From Ooceraea biroi (Eukaryota; Arthropoda; Insecta; Hymenoptera; Formicidae), in NCBI RefSeq assembly GCF_003672135.1, contig NC_039511.1:10442464-10506463 (forward strand): 64,000 nucleotides of DNA, given 5' to 3'. Both the position numbers and the translations under genes were made by a program. Each line of letters starts with the position of its first letter. Positions within the stretch are counted from its first letter, which is position 1. Shown piece by piece: positions 49,501-61,937 of the stretch. The notes beneath the pieces are model-generated. The model was not told where the DNA came from, did no database searches, and was given only the letters and a program-made list of their open reading frames with translations.

Positions 49501-52383
49501 GTACAGATTTCGCGTCGCAGTGGAATGAAAAACCCAGCTCAGATCTGGTCGGTTATCACTACCGACGAGGTAATCGCTGACTGCTACCACTGCTACCAAG
49601 TGACAGGTCAATTTTGCCAGGGATAAGTGCATGATACGTCCCAATGGCTCAATATTCCGGCTCATCGTTTCATTGTAACGAATGCGCGTCGGGACGCGTA
49701 AGTGCGGGCGTACCTGTGCGCGTGTGGCCCGGATGCACCGGGGATACTGGAGCACTGACATTTGGCGGCTAACTCGGTGCGACTGTACTCGCTATACTCG
49801 CATGCAGCGATGCGCACGAGCGAATGCTCTCGCGAGTCATCTCATTAACCGCATCATTGCTGGCTGTGCCACCGAGAGTGGCGGACCTCTTCCCGCACTG
49901 CCTCACGTTTCAAACGGAACAAGAGCTCCGCTCTTTGCGCGTCATCGTGATGCCCGCCACCTCTGCCCTTCTCACCCTTTCCGTCTCTCTTTTTCTCTCT
50001 CGTATCTGCGCAATTATCACGAATTCATTTCGACCAATTTAATGAGAAATTTAGTACAATCTCATATAAGAGGTATATCGCGACATTTCATTGCGGATGA
50101 TTTAAATTGTGAATCGTCCGATCGTCCATTTATCCGCGGACGATTAAAATCTTGAAGGAAGGCGGGCGTTTTATACGTTGATGGATATAAATCGGCGCAT
50201 ATCACGTTGGTAACAGCAGAACTAATTTGGATATCTGAATAATTTGCCTTCGGTTATTTCTTCTCAAACAGTTCGCGATATATTTTGAAATTATGGATTT
50301 AATTACTGATCGAATCATGCCGAATATTTTCACTATGTTGTATTTTTACTAACAAAGTTTATGAATATTATGAGGCATAATTTAATAGAATTAGCGAGAT
50401 CTTATACATGGTGTGACGAAGAATATTCTGACTAATCTGTGTCTTTGATACCTGCGGGATCATGCAACATCGTGCTCGACATTTCATGGTCTTCGGTGCG
50501 TGAATTATTATCCTAGCGAGATATTTCGGTTGCTAGCCATTGGTATTTTTAAAGCATTGGCAAGATACAACTATTGCATCAAGAAAGAGAGGGAAAGGAA
50601 AACTGATATTGCTCCAGATTTATAATTTTACATTTCACAGGTCATAATTCTATTTATAAAAATTGCCGCAATTACGTAATGGATACCGGCTATCTGCATT
50701 ACTTAACGGCCAGCATGAAATTTCGAAATCAGAGCATTTTTTCTCCGCATCATCGGCTGATATTGCTGTTCGCAAACTGTGCCATACCGGACAACGCATA
50801 GTAGTATTTTTGCGATTCGCGTTCGTCGTTCGACGACTTTGCAGAAAGTATTCGCGCGGGTTAATGAGCCGATCTACGAATGGAATCGTGCAATTTTATT
50901 TTGGAACTGTCACGAGTCTGATCTCGAAAATTAAAAAATTAATACGGATTGGCGTGCTCATTTTAGTTGCCTAACCTATTTAAAATATCAATTTATTTTA
51001 ATTCTGATTTTTCCAGTTTTAAGATCGCATTTTTCAAATCCATAAAAAAAGAAGTAGACACCATCGTTGCGTAGAAATCCTCAAATTTCATTTTTCATGC
51101 GTAATGTCGGGAGTAAATTCAATTTCGGTGATTCAATAACCCAGGAATCTCAAGAGGCTTCACAATTACTTATTTCCAACACAGTAGTACCTTTTTTTGT
51201 CTACTGGTTTGAACATCACGCAGCGATCACGTAGCGTTCACGTACATACATCGCATACATCGTTGGCATCGCGTCCTTTTAAATAATTGATGTCCCACGG
51301 ACTTGCGAGCAAAAGCTGCCACAAGCAGAGCCATGACGGATTTTGAAAATTCCGATTTCGCAGCGGCGCTTTGCAGTTATGCACTATTTCTACTATTTTG
51401 TAGCTGGGCGACAGTTTTAATGCCGCTGGCTGGCCGACCACTGCCTAAAGGCTGAGTCGCACGTTTATGGATGATGCACCCGAGAATCTCTCGATCCCCG
51501 AGATCGCGAGGCTTTCTGCAACCAAAAAGTAGGCCAATCCGCTCGCATGCGCGCGCGATATACATGACCGACGATATTTCCCGTGTCACCCTCTCACATA
51601 TATTCGGTCAGTTGTCAGTCGAGTATGGTCAGGTATCCGTACACGAGAGGTGAGAACTTTCCCGCCACCCAAACGATCCTGTTACTTGCGTCACGTGGCA
51701 CACTTTATCGTGCTGGGAGGATGAAAATGAATCGCGTTACTATGGCAGCTCTAAGTGATTAACGTTCCGTTAAATTCCGAAATGATGCGGAACGAAGGAA
51801 GCGCATTTTCCGTGGCACAAAATTTGTAGTAGAAAATCTTTTGGCGGATATATACAGATCTGGCTTGATTCGGGGCAAAATGAGGTAAAAGAGACCAGAA
51901 AGAAGAGTCAAAACAAATATATAACTGTGTGCCTAAAGACCAACTCGCACACGGATATGGGAATTTCTCGGTGCCCGATTACACGCGCGAGGCGTGGCAA
52001 CAATCTGTAGGGTTTCAACTGGAAATTACATTCAACTTGCCATCCCGTCCAATTCAATTCCGAGGAGTTAAATCTTTGCGTGGCGTTAATTAACGGCGAC
52101 AACCACGTCTTCGGATTTCGTCTACACGGTGATTCGTATCTGAAATGATGTTCCTGCATCGCAGAAGGCGCGCTGCATAATTCATTCCGCGTTTGTTTTT
52201 TCTTTATTCTCTTATCTTTTTTTTGAAAATTAAACCCGCTCTGCAAACGAGGAGATAAGTGATGCTGCTTTCGCGTTTTACTCTCGGGTCTCGCTTCCTC
52301 GTGGATATCGATAGGCTCGATAACGCGACACGGCGTCGACCACAGATCGTGCACGCATTCCACTTATAGCATACGACGAGCAA

Positions 52384-52414
<31 letters not shown>

Positions 52415-52740
52415 CGAACGATGTCCAGCGAGTCGCAATCGCTGCACGCGTCTACACCTCCTCACGCGTATGCGTGCGTGCACGCTTGGCTTCACTCGGT
52501 GAAGTTCTAAAATAAGCCGCGGATATAGGCCGTCGAGACGCTCCACCTGCCCGATGGAACTCCATGCACCGTTTATCGTACCTGCTTGCCTTATCGAGAG
52601 AGGAAGGGGCGCTCTTTCTCTCGGTTGTTCGCGTGAGAGGATGAACTGGCGACGAGAAAATCATTTGTAAAGAGGAGAGGATCGTGAGGAACCAGATATT
52701 ATCTTTTAAATATGAGAATCTACATCTCATGTTTTCTCTT
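49501..52740. other. No gene supported; mixed composition
   Basis: GC-richer at 49500-50000 and 51220-52720. The open frame 49682-50155 (+, 157 codons) has no recognised domain and overlaps others. A (GCAC)n microsatellite lies at 52384-52416. Confidence 0.5.
52384..52416. repeat. (GCAC)n tetranucleotide microsatellite
   Basis: Eight perfect tetranucleotide units ending at a GAAC variant. Confidence 0.93.
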
Positions 52741-55100
52741 TATGGGGTAGTCCTTCGTGGGAGAGCATAACTTGAGCAGAGAATTATTAATTTGAAAGCG
52801 AAAAAGAGATAAATAAGGATAGATATGAGTTTTTAAATAAGAAAATATATCACACAAAAAGTGTTTTCTGTTTTATTAACGCTTTTCTTTCGTTAAGAAT
52901 ATATTTTAGATTTTTATTTTCTATAATATGCGTTTTTATTGAAATTGAAACAAATATTTATTACGACTTTTATTATCAATGTTTATTTTATTTCGATAGA
53001 TCATTTCACAAAAACAACAGTTTGATGTATCCGGATACTAATCTGAAATCAAATACGCCATATTACACATAGCGATGAGAGATAATACATCTTGAAGTAC
53101 GTGCGATTAAATATTATTGGCGTATATACTATTTCGTTCAACGACCCATTTATCACTTTACACGATAAAATGATTACACAATTAATGTATGACGAACGAA
53201 GGTGTACGTCGATCGCATATCGCGATGTAACAGCCATAAGACGCGTACGAACGTATCTTTCAAGGCCGCTACGAATTTGATCAAGAGAACGCATGTATCG
53301 CAGAATAGATGGGTACCGCGTACATGCACGTGCCGCCCGTAATCTCTGTATGTGTGCCTGTTTGTGCATGTGTACGAACCAAATATACGGATGACGTATA
53401 CGGCGAATTAAACTGATCTCTCAGCTAATTGGCCGGGAAGATACGAAGGACCGAGCCCCTCTTTACGGGAGGCAAGAGACCTCCTTCGAGCAGACTATCA
53501 ATATTTTCTCAAGTGGTTCGTGAAAATGCGTGGACGCAGCAGCACTGCCAGATAATCTCGATGATTTGGCTAAACGTGTAGGCCCGTGTGTAGATAGCGA
53601 CTCGGGAAATGCGTAGTATGTGTTTCACAAAGTAAATACGGCGTGAGACGCGTCTCTTACATTCTCTCACGTTGTATCCAATGGATGGTTCGCGTCTCAA
53701 TGAGTCCGCGTCAAGAATTTCCGTCACGTGAACGTCGAATGTCGCAGTTCATCATTGTGACGCAAGTTACTTCGAAAACTGTAATTAACTTTTGGGAAGG
53801 ATGCGAAAATCGTAATAAAATTGTTTCTAATTAAAACACGTACATATTGTCTCCACATTAGGCGGGCAATAATGCGAGATTTAAATAACATACAGGAAGA
53901 CAGATTTGCGACAATCATCATTGCGAAATTTGGCTTGCAGAAGGGTCTCGCGTTTCTCTTTGGCCTCTCTCCTCCATATCTATCTCTTTTTTCCTCACCG
54001 TCGGACAGAGAGGAATTAGGTGGGAAATTATTTAAATTATTCCTTTCCAATGGGTGACAGGTCGGCGGTGGCGCGGGACGACGATGAGGGGGTGACGGGG
54101 CGAGGGGCGAACGCAGCGGCGGCACCGTCGTCGTCGCCACCAAGGAGGACCACTTAATAAAGAGCCGCTGACAGCGTGACAGTAAAGTAACTTCGTTCGC
54201 CGGAATTTAAAATTAGATTCATAAAAATTATTCTAATAGATTCTCTTGCTGGCTGGCTGGCGGAGTCGCCGCTCAGAGCAAATGAGGCAAATTCGATTTG
54301 ACACGCGGGCCGCTCCCGCATTCTTCTTCTGTTCTTTCGCGACCTCCCCCCGTCCGGCTCTCCCTCATCGTCACTTTTCTCTTCTTCTTCTTCCTTTCCC
54401 TGCATCTTTCTCCGCGACGGCCTTGTCTCTCGGTTACTTCGAGCTTCGCAGCCCGCGCGAGAGAAACGCGCGGGACGAGTTATGCAAATGGCGACAATAA
54501 CCGAACGTCAATCAGAGAGAAAGTTAACTTCCGGGGATATAGCTGCTGGTTCGCTTCATCCTCTTCTTCTTCCTTTTCTTCGTCTTTCTATTCTTCTTCT
54601 GTCCTTCTTCTTCTTCTTCTCCTTCTCCCTCTTCTACTTCTTCAAGAGGAAAACAGCGCACGGTGCGAATAAGCGTCCCCGTCTATATAAATTAAGGGAA
54701 ACCGATGACGGGGTCGCCACGCAAGGGCGAGCTCGTCCTTCGCGACACTGACAGTCGGAGGACGAGTCCTTCGAATGTAATTTAAAGTTTGTCAGGCGAA
54801 AATTCTCCGCGCGAACAGCAAAAAATGACCGTTTTTTGAAAGCGGTGGTTTCTGCATTTCGAGAAGACATGTGGCCTTCACCGGACGATTGCGACAATAC
54901 TGTGGATTTATTTGAGGATACCAAGATTCACAGATTTTATTCGGTGTCCTTGTTGCGTTCGTTTGAGATTGCTAATGATTTTTATGTTACTTAACAATTA
55001 ATTAAAATTATGTAATCGATATTTAACATTAACAATATATTATATTGATAAACAACAGGAATATGAAGCAGTGGTTTAAATTTACGAAGAACGTTATGAA
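52741..55100. other. No gene supported; AT-rich then GC/CTT-rich
   Basis: 52741-53100 is AT-rich. 53280-54170 is mixed, including a GC-rich stretch of CGGCGG/CGTCGTC type (54060-54145). 54240-54940 carries CTT-rich tracts (54371-54400 and 54558-54645) that explain the Ser/Leu- and Phe-rich open frames there. Confidence 0.5.
54558..54645. repeat. (TTC)n-rich low-complexity tract
   Basis: Interrupted TTC/CTT units over about 88 nt. Confidence 0.88.
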
Positions 55101-58100
55101 AAGTTTTATTCCAATTTCATAATTAATCGCACATATTTTTAAATGATGATAACAGCCATCTATGTATCTTACAAATATCAAACATGCTTTGCCATCACAA
55201 GAAACCCATTTCTGTTATGAAATTGAGGGCAGATATTTATCTTGATGTCACTCTCCAAAATTTGATTTTTCGAGTCGTAGCCTCGCAAAACGAAACTGCA
55301 TTAGTACCAAATCGTTGTTCTAAAATTATTTAGTACTTTCCGGACACGTATTCGAATCATTTGAAGAGGCATGGACCTCGTTTCTCATAGCGTTTAAAAC
55401 GAGACTACAAATAACTGACATAATCAGTGCAGAAATTACGTCAATTAGTGCGAAGGTAGCGGCCGGTCGTTGCGAAGATCAAATAGAGGAAAGGAGTAAT
55501 TTAAACTTGCTCAAGCAAGCTCACGTCTCATGACTCCGAAAATAAAAGCCGTGCGCGCTTTGTGCTTTATGGAGCATTTGCGGATTGTGCTTTTCAACTG
55601 CGATGCGAAATCCATCGCGAATCGCGTCTCTGTCTCGGTATTAATTCGCTGAAAATTTCGTGAGATGACATGCTATTTCTCTGACAAATCGAATTTTAGT
55701 TTTGCCCGAAATTGCAATATTTTTCGTTAATTTGATTTGATACACGAACAATTTAAATTGATATTGCATTAAATACTGCTCGCGAAAACGCGAGTTAAGC
55801 TCCGTGTGTTTAGCGAAGTGCTCGCGAATCGTACCCACTCGACCCCGATGTGAAATCCACACCGCGTTATGACATTGCGCTCGGGGGAAGAGTGGGATGC
55901 GGGGAGGAGAGTACCGGCTAATTAACATTACATTTATGCGGAAGAGCCCCAACGTGGAAAATAATATCCGAAACATAGTAACGTTGATGGTGAAGAACAG
56001 CGTTCTACATCTTTTCCGGCAGAATTTCCCCGTGAATTATTTTCGCACAGCTGTTCCATGTAACCGTGATCAGATGTAATCGAAGTTCTGGCGCGATTAA
56101 TTGTTATATTTATTTGATCTCCACGTATCGTTTAATTGTTATATTCGGAGCTCTTAATCTCGCAAGCGTTGCGAAATTAACTATTAACCACGTACAAATC
56201 GTTCTAATTCATCTATCGTTTAGCCGTAATATTCTGCTTTTAACCGGTCGATTACACCATTACGGTATATGGACGACACGATAGATCTGAATTGTTAACC
56301 AATCGATTTTACCTATGACGACATGTTACAAATTTTTTAAAAACACTCACGAGGCCGGCTCACGAGAACTTTTCCTCGCGGGAGTTATTTTCGTTTCGGT
56401 TTTTCGACAGGAGAAACCCAATTTATTACCCACATCTGCAATTTTTATTTTCTTTCCATCGCCGGTAATACGTGTTGAACGGATTACATTACATACCGTG
56501 TACCTCCATACAACGCCGATAAATCCCCTAAAATTTTTGGCCGTCGCTACGTGCCACATTTCAACGGACGGCTCGAACAAGAAGGATTCGCAAAGCGCAT
56601 CCTTCCGATATCCTGTGGCACGTGAATCCCGAAACTTTATAAGCCGTGTATATGTGTACAAGCGCCGATTTATAACGCTCCGCGGAATGATCGCGACAGC
56701 AATAGGAAGCTCGAATCGCCGGGTGTCCATCGCTGGGACCGTCCGCCGTATTTCCGGCGCGGGAAAGTAGCCTGTTGGCAGCGTCGTCGACGCACGATCG
56801 GTCCACCGTCCACTCCTGTTCTCGTCCAGCGAGATCGAGGAGGGCTCCTTGCCAGAATCGGGGGGAAAGAAACGAGAAAAGAGAATTCTTTCCACGGTAA
56901 TCTTGCACGGTCAAGAGAACGAAGATGCACTCCTTGTGCGCTATTATGGGGTAATGTTGCAGTACATTCGCCGCGCGCAAAATCGATCAACTCGTCCAGC
57001 GCGCTTAATCTAATTTTTCTCGGAGCAGATGGGCTATTATTATATTTGCTATTATTTTATATACATATTCGTAGAAAAATTAATCAATCCCGTTTAAATA
57101 ACACGCAAATGAAATGTACGCACTTTTTATAAAGTGTTATAGGTGATATTGCGCATGGAATTAAATCGTCATTATTAAACACATGACATAGTAATATTAA
57201 TAAATGCAAAATAACGCTAAGAATATCTCATTCTCTTTTCAAGTTGATATCAAATAATCTTCGTGTTTATTCGTGACCAATAAATCTCGAAATGAAGCTC
57301 GGTGTTAAGTGTTAAGGATAGCGCTAAGCCGTGGCAAGAATTCCGGTCATGGTTTCTCATTCCGCCGCAGGATACTCGAGATATTCGGCTCGAGTGCGGG
57401 TGCGCCCCTCCTCTCCTGTGTATCCTGTGTACGGGGCGAGGTGTAAAGCCAGCTACTCTCGGTGGTAGTATCAGTGGGCACTTGTTGCTCCTCTGGCAAA
57501 CCTCGTGAGTGTTTACACGCTAAATAAGTGTACACAACACCGTTATACGACGACGACCACGTCGTGCTTCGTTTCGACGACGTTTTCGGTGTATACCTAC
57601 AGGCATACCCGGTGCGCCTGTGTGTTATATCTTGTACACGTGTCCCAATGATGTGTATCGCCCTGCCTTTTACTTTGAAGATCTCTTCGCAAATTCGCAG
57701 ATAAATTTTTTATGGCGAGAGTTAGAAAAAATTTGACAATTAATTTATACAATAAAATTTCATGTGTCATATATTTTATGAAATAATATGTACATATAAT
57801 GAATTTTCTTGATTTATGGCAGATATAGAATGTGCAAAATAAAATGGTCCAACATGTCGTTTGTATTTGTAACTCGATTTATATGGTAATTGAGATTTAA
57901 ATGATACATTTTATTGAAACACATAATATTCTGATTACCCGTGCATGTAATATATCATATCATCTGTCCTTTGTATCTTCCGGCAATTCACACATATTGG
58001 AAATTCCACGTGTCGCGATGCATTTTGTTAAATCTGTAGATGATATTTTCTATAATGTCACCGTATCGGAAATGGAAAATCTCGCTGCGGAACAATAAAT

Positions 58101-58140
58101 TGATCCGCAAATGGGCAATAACTTCATTAATTCTATCGTT
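55101..58140. other. No gene supported
   Basis: AT-rich at 55000-55260, 56070-56250 and 57010-57290; GC-richer at 56340-57000 and 57300-57660. The open frame 56347-56895 (minus, 182 codons) is the longest non-repetitive one downstream of FOXO apart from 38300-38887, but it is overlapped by frames of 139, 106 and 151 codons and shows no known domain. 57300-57660 ends in a consensus donor-like CTC|GTGAGT (57505) and could be an untranslated exon; this is not supported further. Confidence 0.45.
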
Positions 58141-58863
58141 CTTTTTTAATACGCTTGTGAAGGACGCAGATTTGCATAATGTAGGGTAATCACTCCTAAC
58201 TTTAGGATTTTGTGTGGCAAAGCAACATACCTGCCATGTACGAAAACTGGTCCAGATGTCAGTATCTGCCAGGTGATTTTACGGTGCGTGTATAACAAAA
58301 AGATACACGTTGGAATGGACGGAATAGTACAGGGTGCGGGGGCAAGGGTTGGTATGGGCTGGTGCCGCGAGATGAGGCATCGCGGGATGAATGGGCACGC
58401 AACAAGCAACACGCTGAATGTGCCAAATTGAGGGAGTCATTTATTTGACGCCCCGCCGTGGCCGCGACGCGTGACAGCCCTCTTTCTCTCTGTCTCTCTT
58501 TCTCCCTCTCCTAATTCTTTTTTCGTCTACCCTGGTAATTGTACCGCGAACAATCGGAGTACGCCGCCACGGTGATTGGCAGGCATCAATGACGGCCCGC
58601 TCTTCCCCTGCCCGCATCCCATTGTCTCTCCGAGAGACGATCTGGTACGATGATGTTCCGCAACATGCGAATTGTCAGGAATCTGCATACGTGATTCTCA
58701 TATGAATGGCTGGGATTTAGCATATAATTTTTTTTTCTGGTGCTTAAATTGGCTTTTAATATATAATATCAGAAAACTTGGCTCATGAGTAAATGAGTAT
58801 TTGTATTCGCAAATGTAATTATATCTCTCCGTTCTTGTCTTTTGTTTTTTTTATATATTTGAG

Positions 58864-58905
58864 TCTTCTTATTATAGCTTTCTTATTATAGCTTTCTTAT
58901 TATAG
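58864..58905. repeat. 14-bp tandem repeat, three copies
   Basis: Unit CTTTCTTATTATAG; the first copy differs by two bases, the second and third are identical. Confidence 0.93.
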
Positions 58906-59506
58906 TAGAGTCTACATTTGAAAATATAATGATTATATGTGTTACGAGACAGTATCTTTAAGTAGCACAGGAATTAAATTATATTCAACAAACTCTTTTT
59001 TAATTAGAACATTCATATTATATATAGATCATTTTATATTATTTCAGATATATACTAAAATATATCTCCAGAAAAACTTTTAAAAGTTACCAAAACGCAA
59101 AGTCCCAAAGATAGTTTGCACAGTTCTACAATAGAAAATGCAGATTTGCATACGAAATATATCTTTGTTATTACAACATTTAGCGATTATGAATTAAAAA
59201 ATTGGACATTACGTGCATTTATATAAATTACTCCGATCTTGAAAGGGGATGTTGATGTAATGTCGGAAGTAGGTCAGACGTATAATTATCTCTCGCGACG
59301 AAACATAGTCTCGCAGAAATCTTACCCTTTAATTACGGTCGCCTGGAAACTTAACCGAGCGTGTGAAGACTTGTAATTTATAACTTATAACTCAAGTACG
59401 CTCGATGTCTTCGAGAAATTTATCGCGCTTACGCGCGCGCGTAGTCGCATTAATATATAGTCACGTTTAATAGCAAACTTTGAGCGCACCTCTGCCTTAT
59501 TATACC

Positions 59507-59534
59507 TCATTTCATCTCATCTCATCTCATCTCA
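59507..59534. repeat. (CTCAT)n pentanucleotide repeat
   Basis: About five units with one TTCAT and one CTCAC variant. Confidence 0.85.
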
Positions 59535-59642
59535 CCTGATGACATCCTTAAACACGCTTGAAGTAATGGTGGATAGGCGCGAGTCGAACCGCATTAAAAT
59601 CTACTCAACTTAATTATCAGCATTCTTACTGCCTTTTGATCT

Positions 59643-59736
59643 ACAGTAAAAAATCCTTGCTCTGTGCGCGCTTTTTATATAGCGTGAATGTTTCATCAAT
59701 AAGAAGCCTGTGATAGAGCATAGGATTTTTTACTGT
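59643..59736. mobile_element. Small inverted-repeat (MITE-like) element
   Basis: 94 bp with terminal inverted repeats ACAGTAAAAAATCCT(T/AT)GCTCT; about 21 of 22 positions match when one base is gapped. The inner sequence has no coding capacity. No clear target-site duplication is visible, so it could also be a hairpin-forming locus rather than a transposon. Confidence 0.5.
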
Positions 59737-60529
59737 TAATTTACACTTATGTTAATCGTACATAAGTAGTTTCGATATACTTTCACGGTTTTCTAAAAAA
59801 TTGATAATGTAGATAATAATAAATTGAAACAAGGTAGGCTAAAGTCTTTGCGAAGAAGAATAATTTGTAATTGGTTGTAACAAATTGAGATTATTAAGTG
59901 AAAAAGTTTTCACACAATGAGTAAGTATTTGTAGAGGATATCTGAGTATTGATAATTCATTGAGTATTGATCATGCATTGATAATTTCGTAGCACTGTAT
60001 TTCTATAACTCGAATTGCTCAAACCCGAAGTATCGCCGATAATCATATATTATTGATGCTTTCTTTTACGATAGTCATATAAAAACTGACGTAAGTAAAA
60101 GCATTATCTGCGTTAAAAATCCAATAATACCATTTTCTTACTACTACAGACGTATAAATACAGATGTATAAATATTTTTTATGCTTTTTAACGAGATTAT
60201 ATAGTGCAACGAGTAGAAATTCAGAACATCGCCAGTTATTTTGCATAGCTTATATGTAAGAAATATCGAAATATCTCACATAGATTTGTCATTCTATCAG
60301 ATATCTTATAAAATCGAAGAATTGCAAGAATCGCAAGGATGTATTGTAGATTGGGAAGGTAAAAAAAGGATTGGGAACATATAAAAAGTTCAAAAATTTT
60401 GCTCGATAACACACGCACACGAGAGATTCAACAAATAACTGTGAACTGATAATTCGGATTGAGATATTTCTTAAAATCAACTTGAAAAATATGAGACACA
60501 CTCGGTTTCGTCAGAAATATCTCAGATCT

Positions 60530-60581
60530 ATCATACTAAACGTCTCGTTCGATACATCGTACTAAACGTCTCGTTCGATCG
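60530..60581. repeat. 26-bp tandem duplication
   Basis: Two adjacent copies of ATC(A/G)TACTAAACGTCTCGTTCGAT(AC/CG), differing at about three positions. Confidence 0.92.
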
Positions 60582-61896
60582 AATAAGCGATTTACATGCC
60601 TCCAGAGAATTTCAGGCGCGATGCACGAAATCGTTAATCCCAATAAAGCGCATACGTGTACATGTACATACGGCTTAACGCGCTGCATCCTCACAGATTC
60701 GAGTGATCGATGCTGATATCAGCTATGCGATCACACGTGATAAAGTCATTGAGTGGCGACGAATCTCCCCGGGCGTTAATTCCCTCAACTGTCGCGCCGA
60801 GTGAACTTCCGCGCGCGCTTTCCCGTCGCTTAAGGTAAATCAGCGACAGATACTCCTGGGCCGATTATCGGTGACGGCATACAGGGAGGAAGGAAGGAAG
60901 CACAAGGTGGGATCTGAAATCAGGACCTAGGACGTGTGCCCTCGCGGAAAGGATCCGGAGATTAGCGGTACCGCAGGATCACTGGAGCAGCATGATCCGA
61001 TGCGGGGCGGCTCGCTCGATCGCGCGTTCAGTGGCCTTGAAATAATTACATCGCCTCCTCTCGCTGCCGTCGCTTCTAAGCGACACTTGCTCTCGTTCCC
61101 TTAATGACGCGTTTTGCGACGTCATCTGGAATGCCTCCCCGATGGAGGAGGAGGAGGCATCTGTCTGACATCTCTGTCTCTGCCGGAAAGGGCGGAGGTG
61201 CTACTTGAGATTTCAAATGGTTCATTGAAATCAATAAGTTAATTTTTGCGAAGTCGATGTTACGTTCGAAATATGTATAAAAACCTGACTTTTATTTTGA
61301 GGAATTTTTATTATGTTGCAATACTATTATGAAAAGTTGGAAGAGCACGTTCCGCGGAAGATGTTTGCGATATGTGATAACTGTGTAACTGTGATAAACT
61401 GCATTAATGGTATCTTGAAGGAATATTTTCATTGTACTTAATTTCTTTTTCATTCGATGAAAATAGCCTTTTTAATATTTGTTTTGTTTGCAAAAAGTCT
61501 CTTTCCTTTTAATTTATTTTTATATTACGAATTATGTAATTTGTAGGTAGATTCTAAATATGTGACATTTTAAATAATCGAAAAGACGAAAGGAGGTAAC
61601 GAGCAGTGAAAAATAGATTGATGCTTCTCCATTTCTCAATTAATCGCTTATTGACAGTCACGACAGAACATGAAAGCTAAATTTAATTGGCCAAAGAATA
61701 ATCAGTATCTGAGATACCTTACTATCTCGATATGCGCGAGAAAAGCTTTTGAGAGGAGGGTTTTTGAGAAAGATAGTCGTGAGAGATCGGGATAACATCG
61801 AGGACACAATGAAATAGGATAGGTCATGGCAAAGGAAAGTACGCAACGGATGCCTCCAGCTTCCGGGGCAACCTGCTCTAGTCTACATTCTCAGAA

Positions 61897-61923
61897 GGGT
61901 AAACAACCCCGGTTTGTTTACCC
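61897..61923. promoter_or_regulatory. Head-to-head pair of FOXO/DAF-16-type binding elements
   Basis: GGGTAAACAA and TTGTTTACCC form a perfect 10-bp inverted repeat around the 7-nt spacer CCCCGGT. Each arm contains the exact GTAAACAA element bound by FOXO/DAF-16 proteins. It lies 24.5 kb downstream of the FOXO stop and is followed by an (ACTC)n run (61923-61937). Binding is inferred from the motif only. Confidence 0.45.
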
Positions 61924-61937
61924 ACTCACTCACTCAC

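Larger units (their letters stand above)
58141..61896. other. No gene supported; AT-rich with small repeats
   Basis: 58440-58640 is GC-richer with a CT tract (58481-58511). 58680-59390 and 59740-60500 are AT-rich. Contains the tandem repeats at 58864-58905, 59507-59534 and 60530-60581, the inverted repeat at 59643-59736, and GC-richer DNA at 60640-61200. Confidence 0.5.

Noticed and set aside
56347..56895. 182-codon open frame on minus.
   Set aside because: Non-repetitive and tempting, but overlapped by three other long frames in the same block, with no family recognised and no splice or promoter support.
59575..59600. GAGTCGAACC, resembling a minus-strand tRNA T-loop.
   Set aside because: No matching D-arm, anticodon arm or acceptor stem; a coincidental match.
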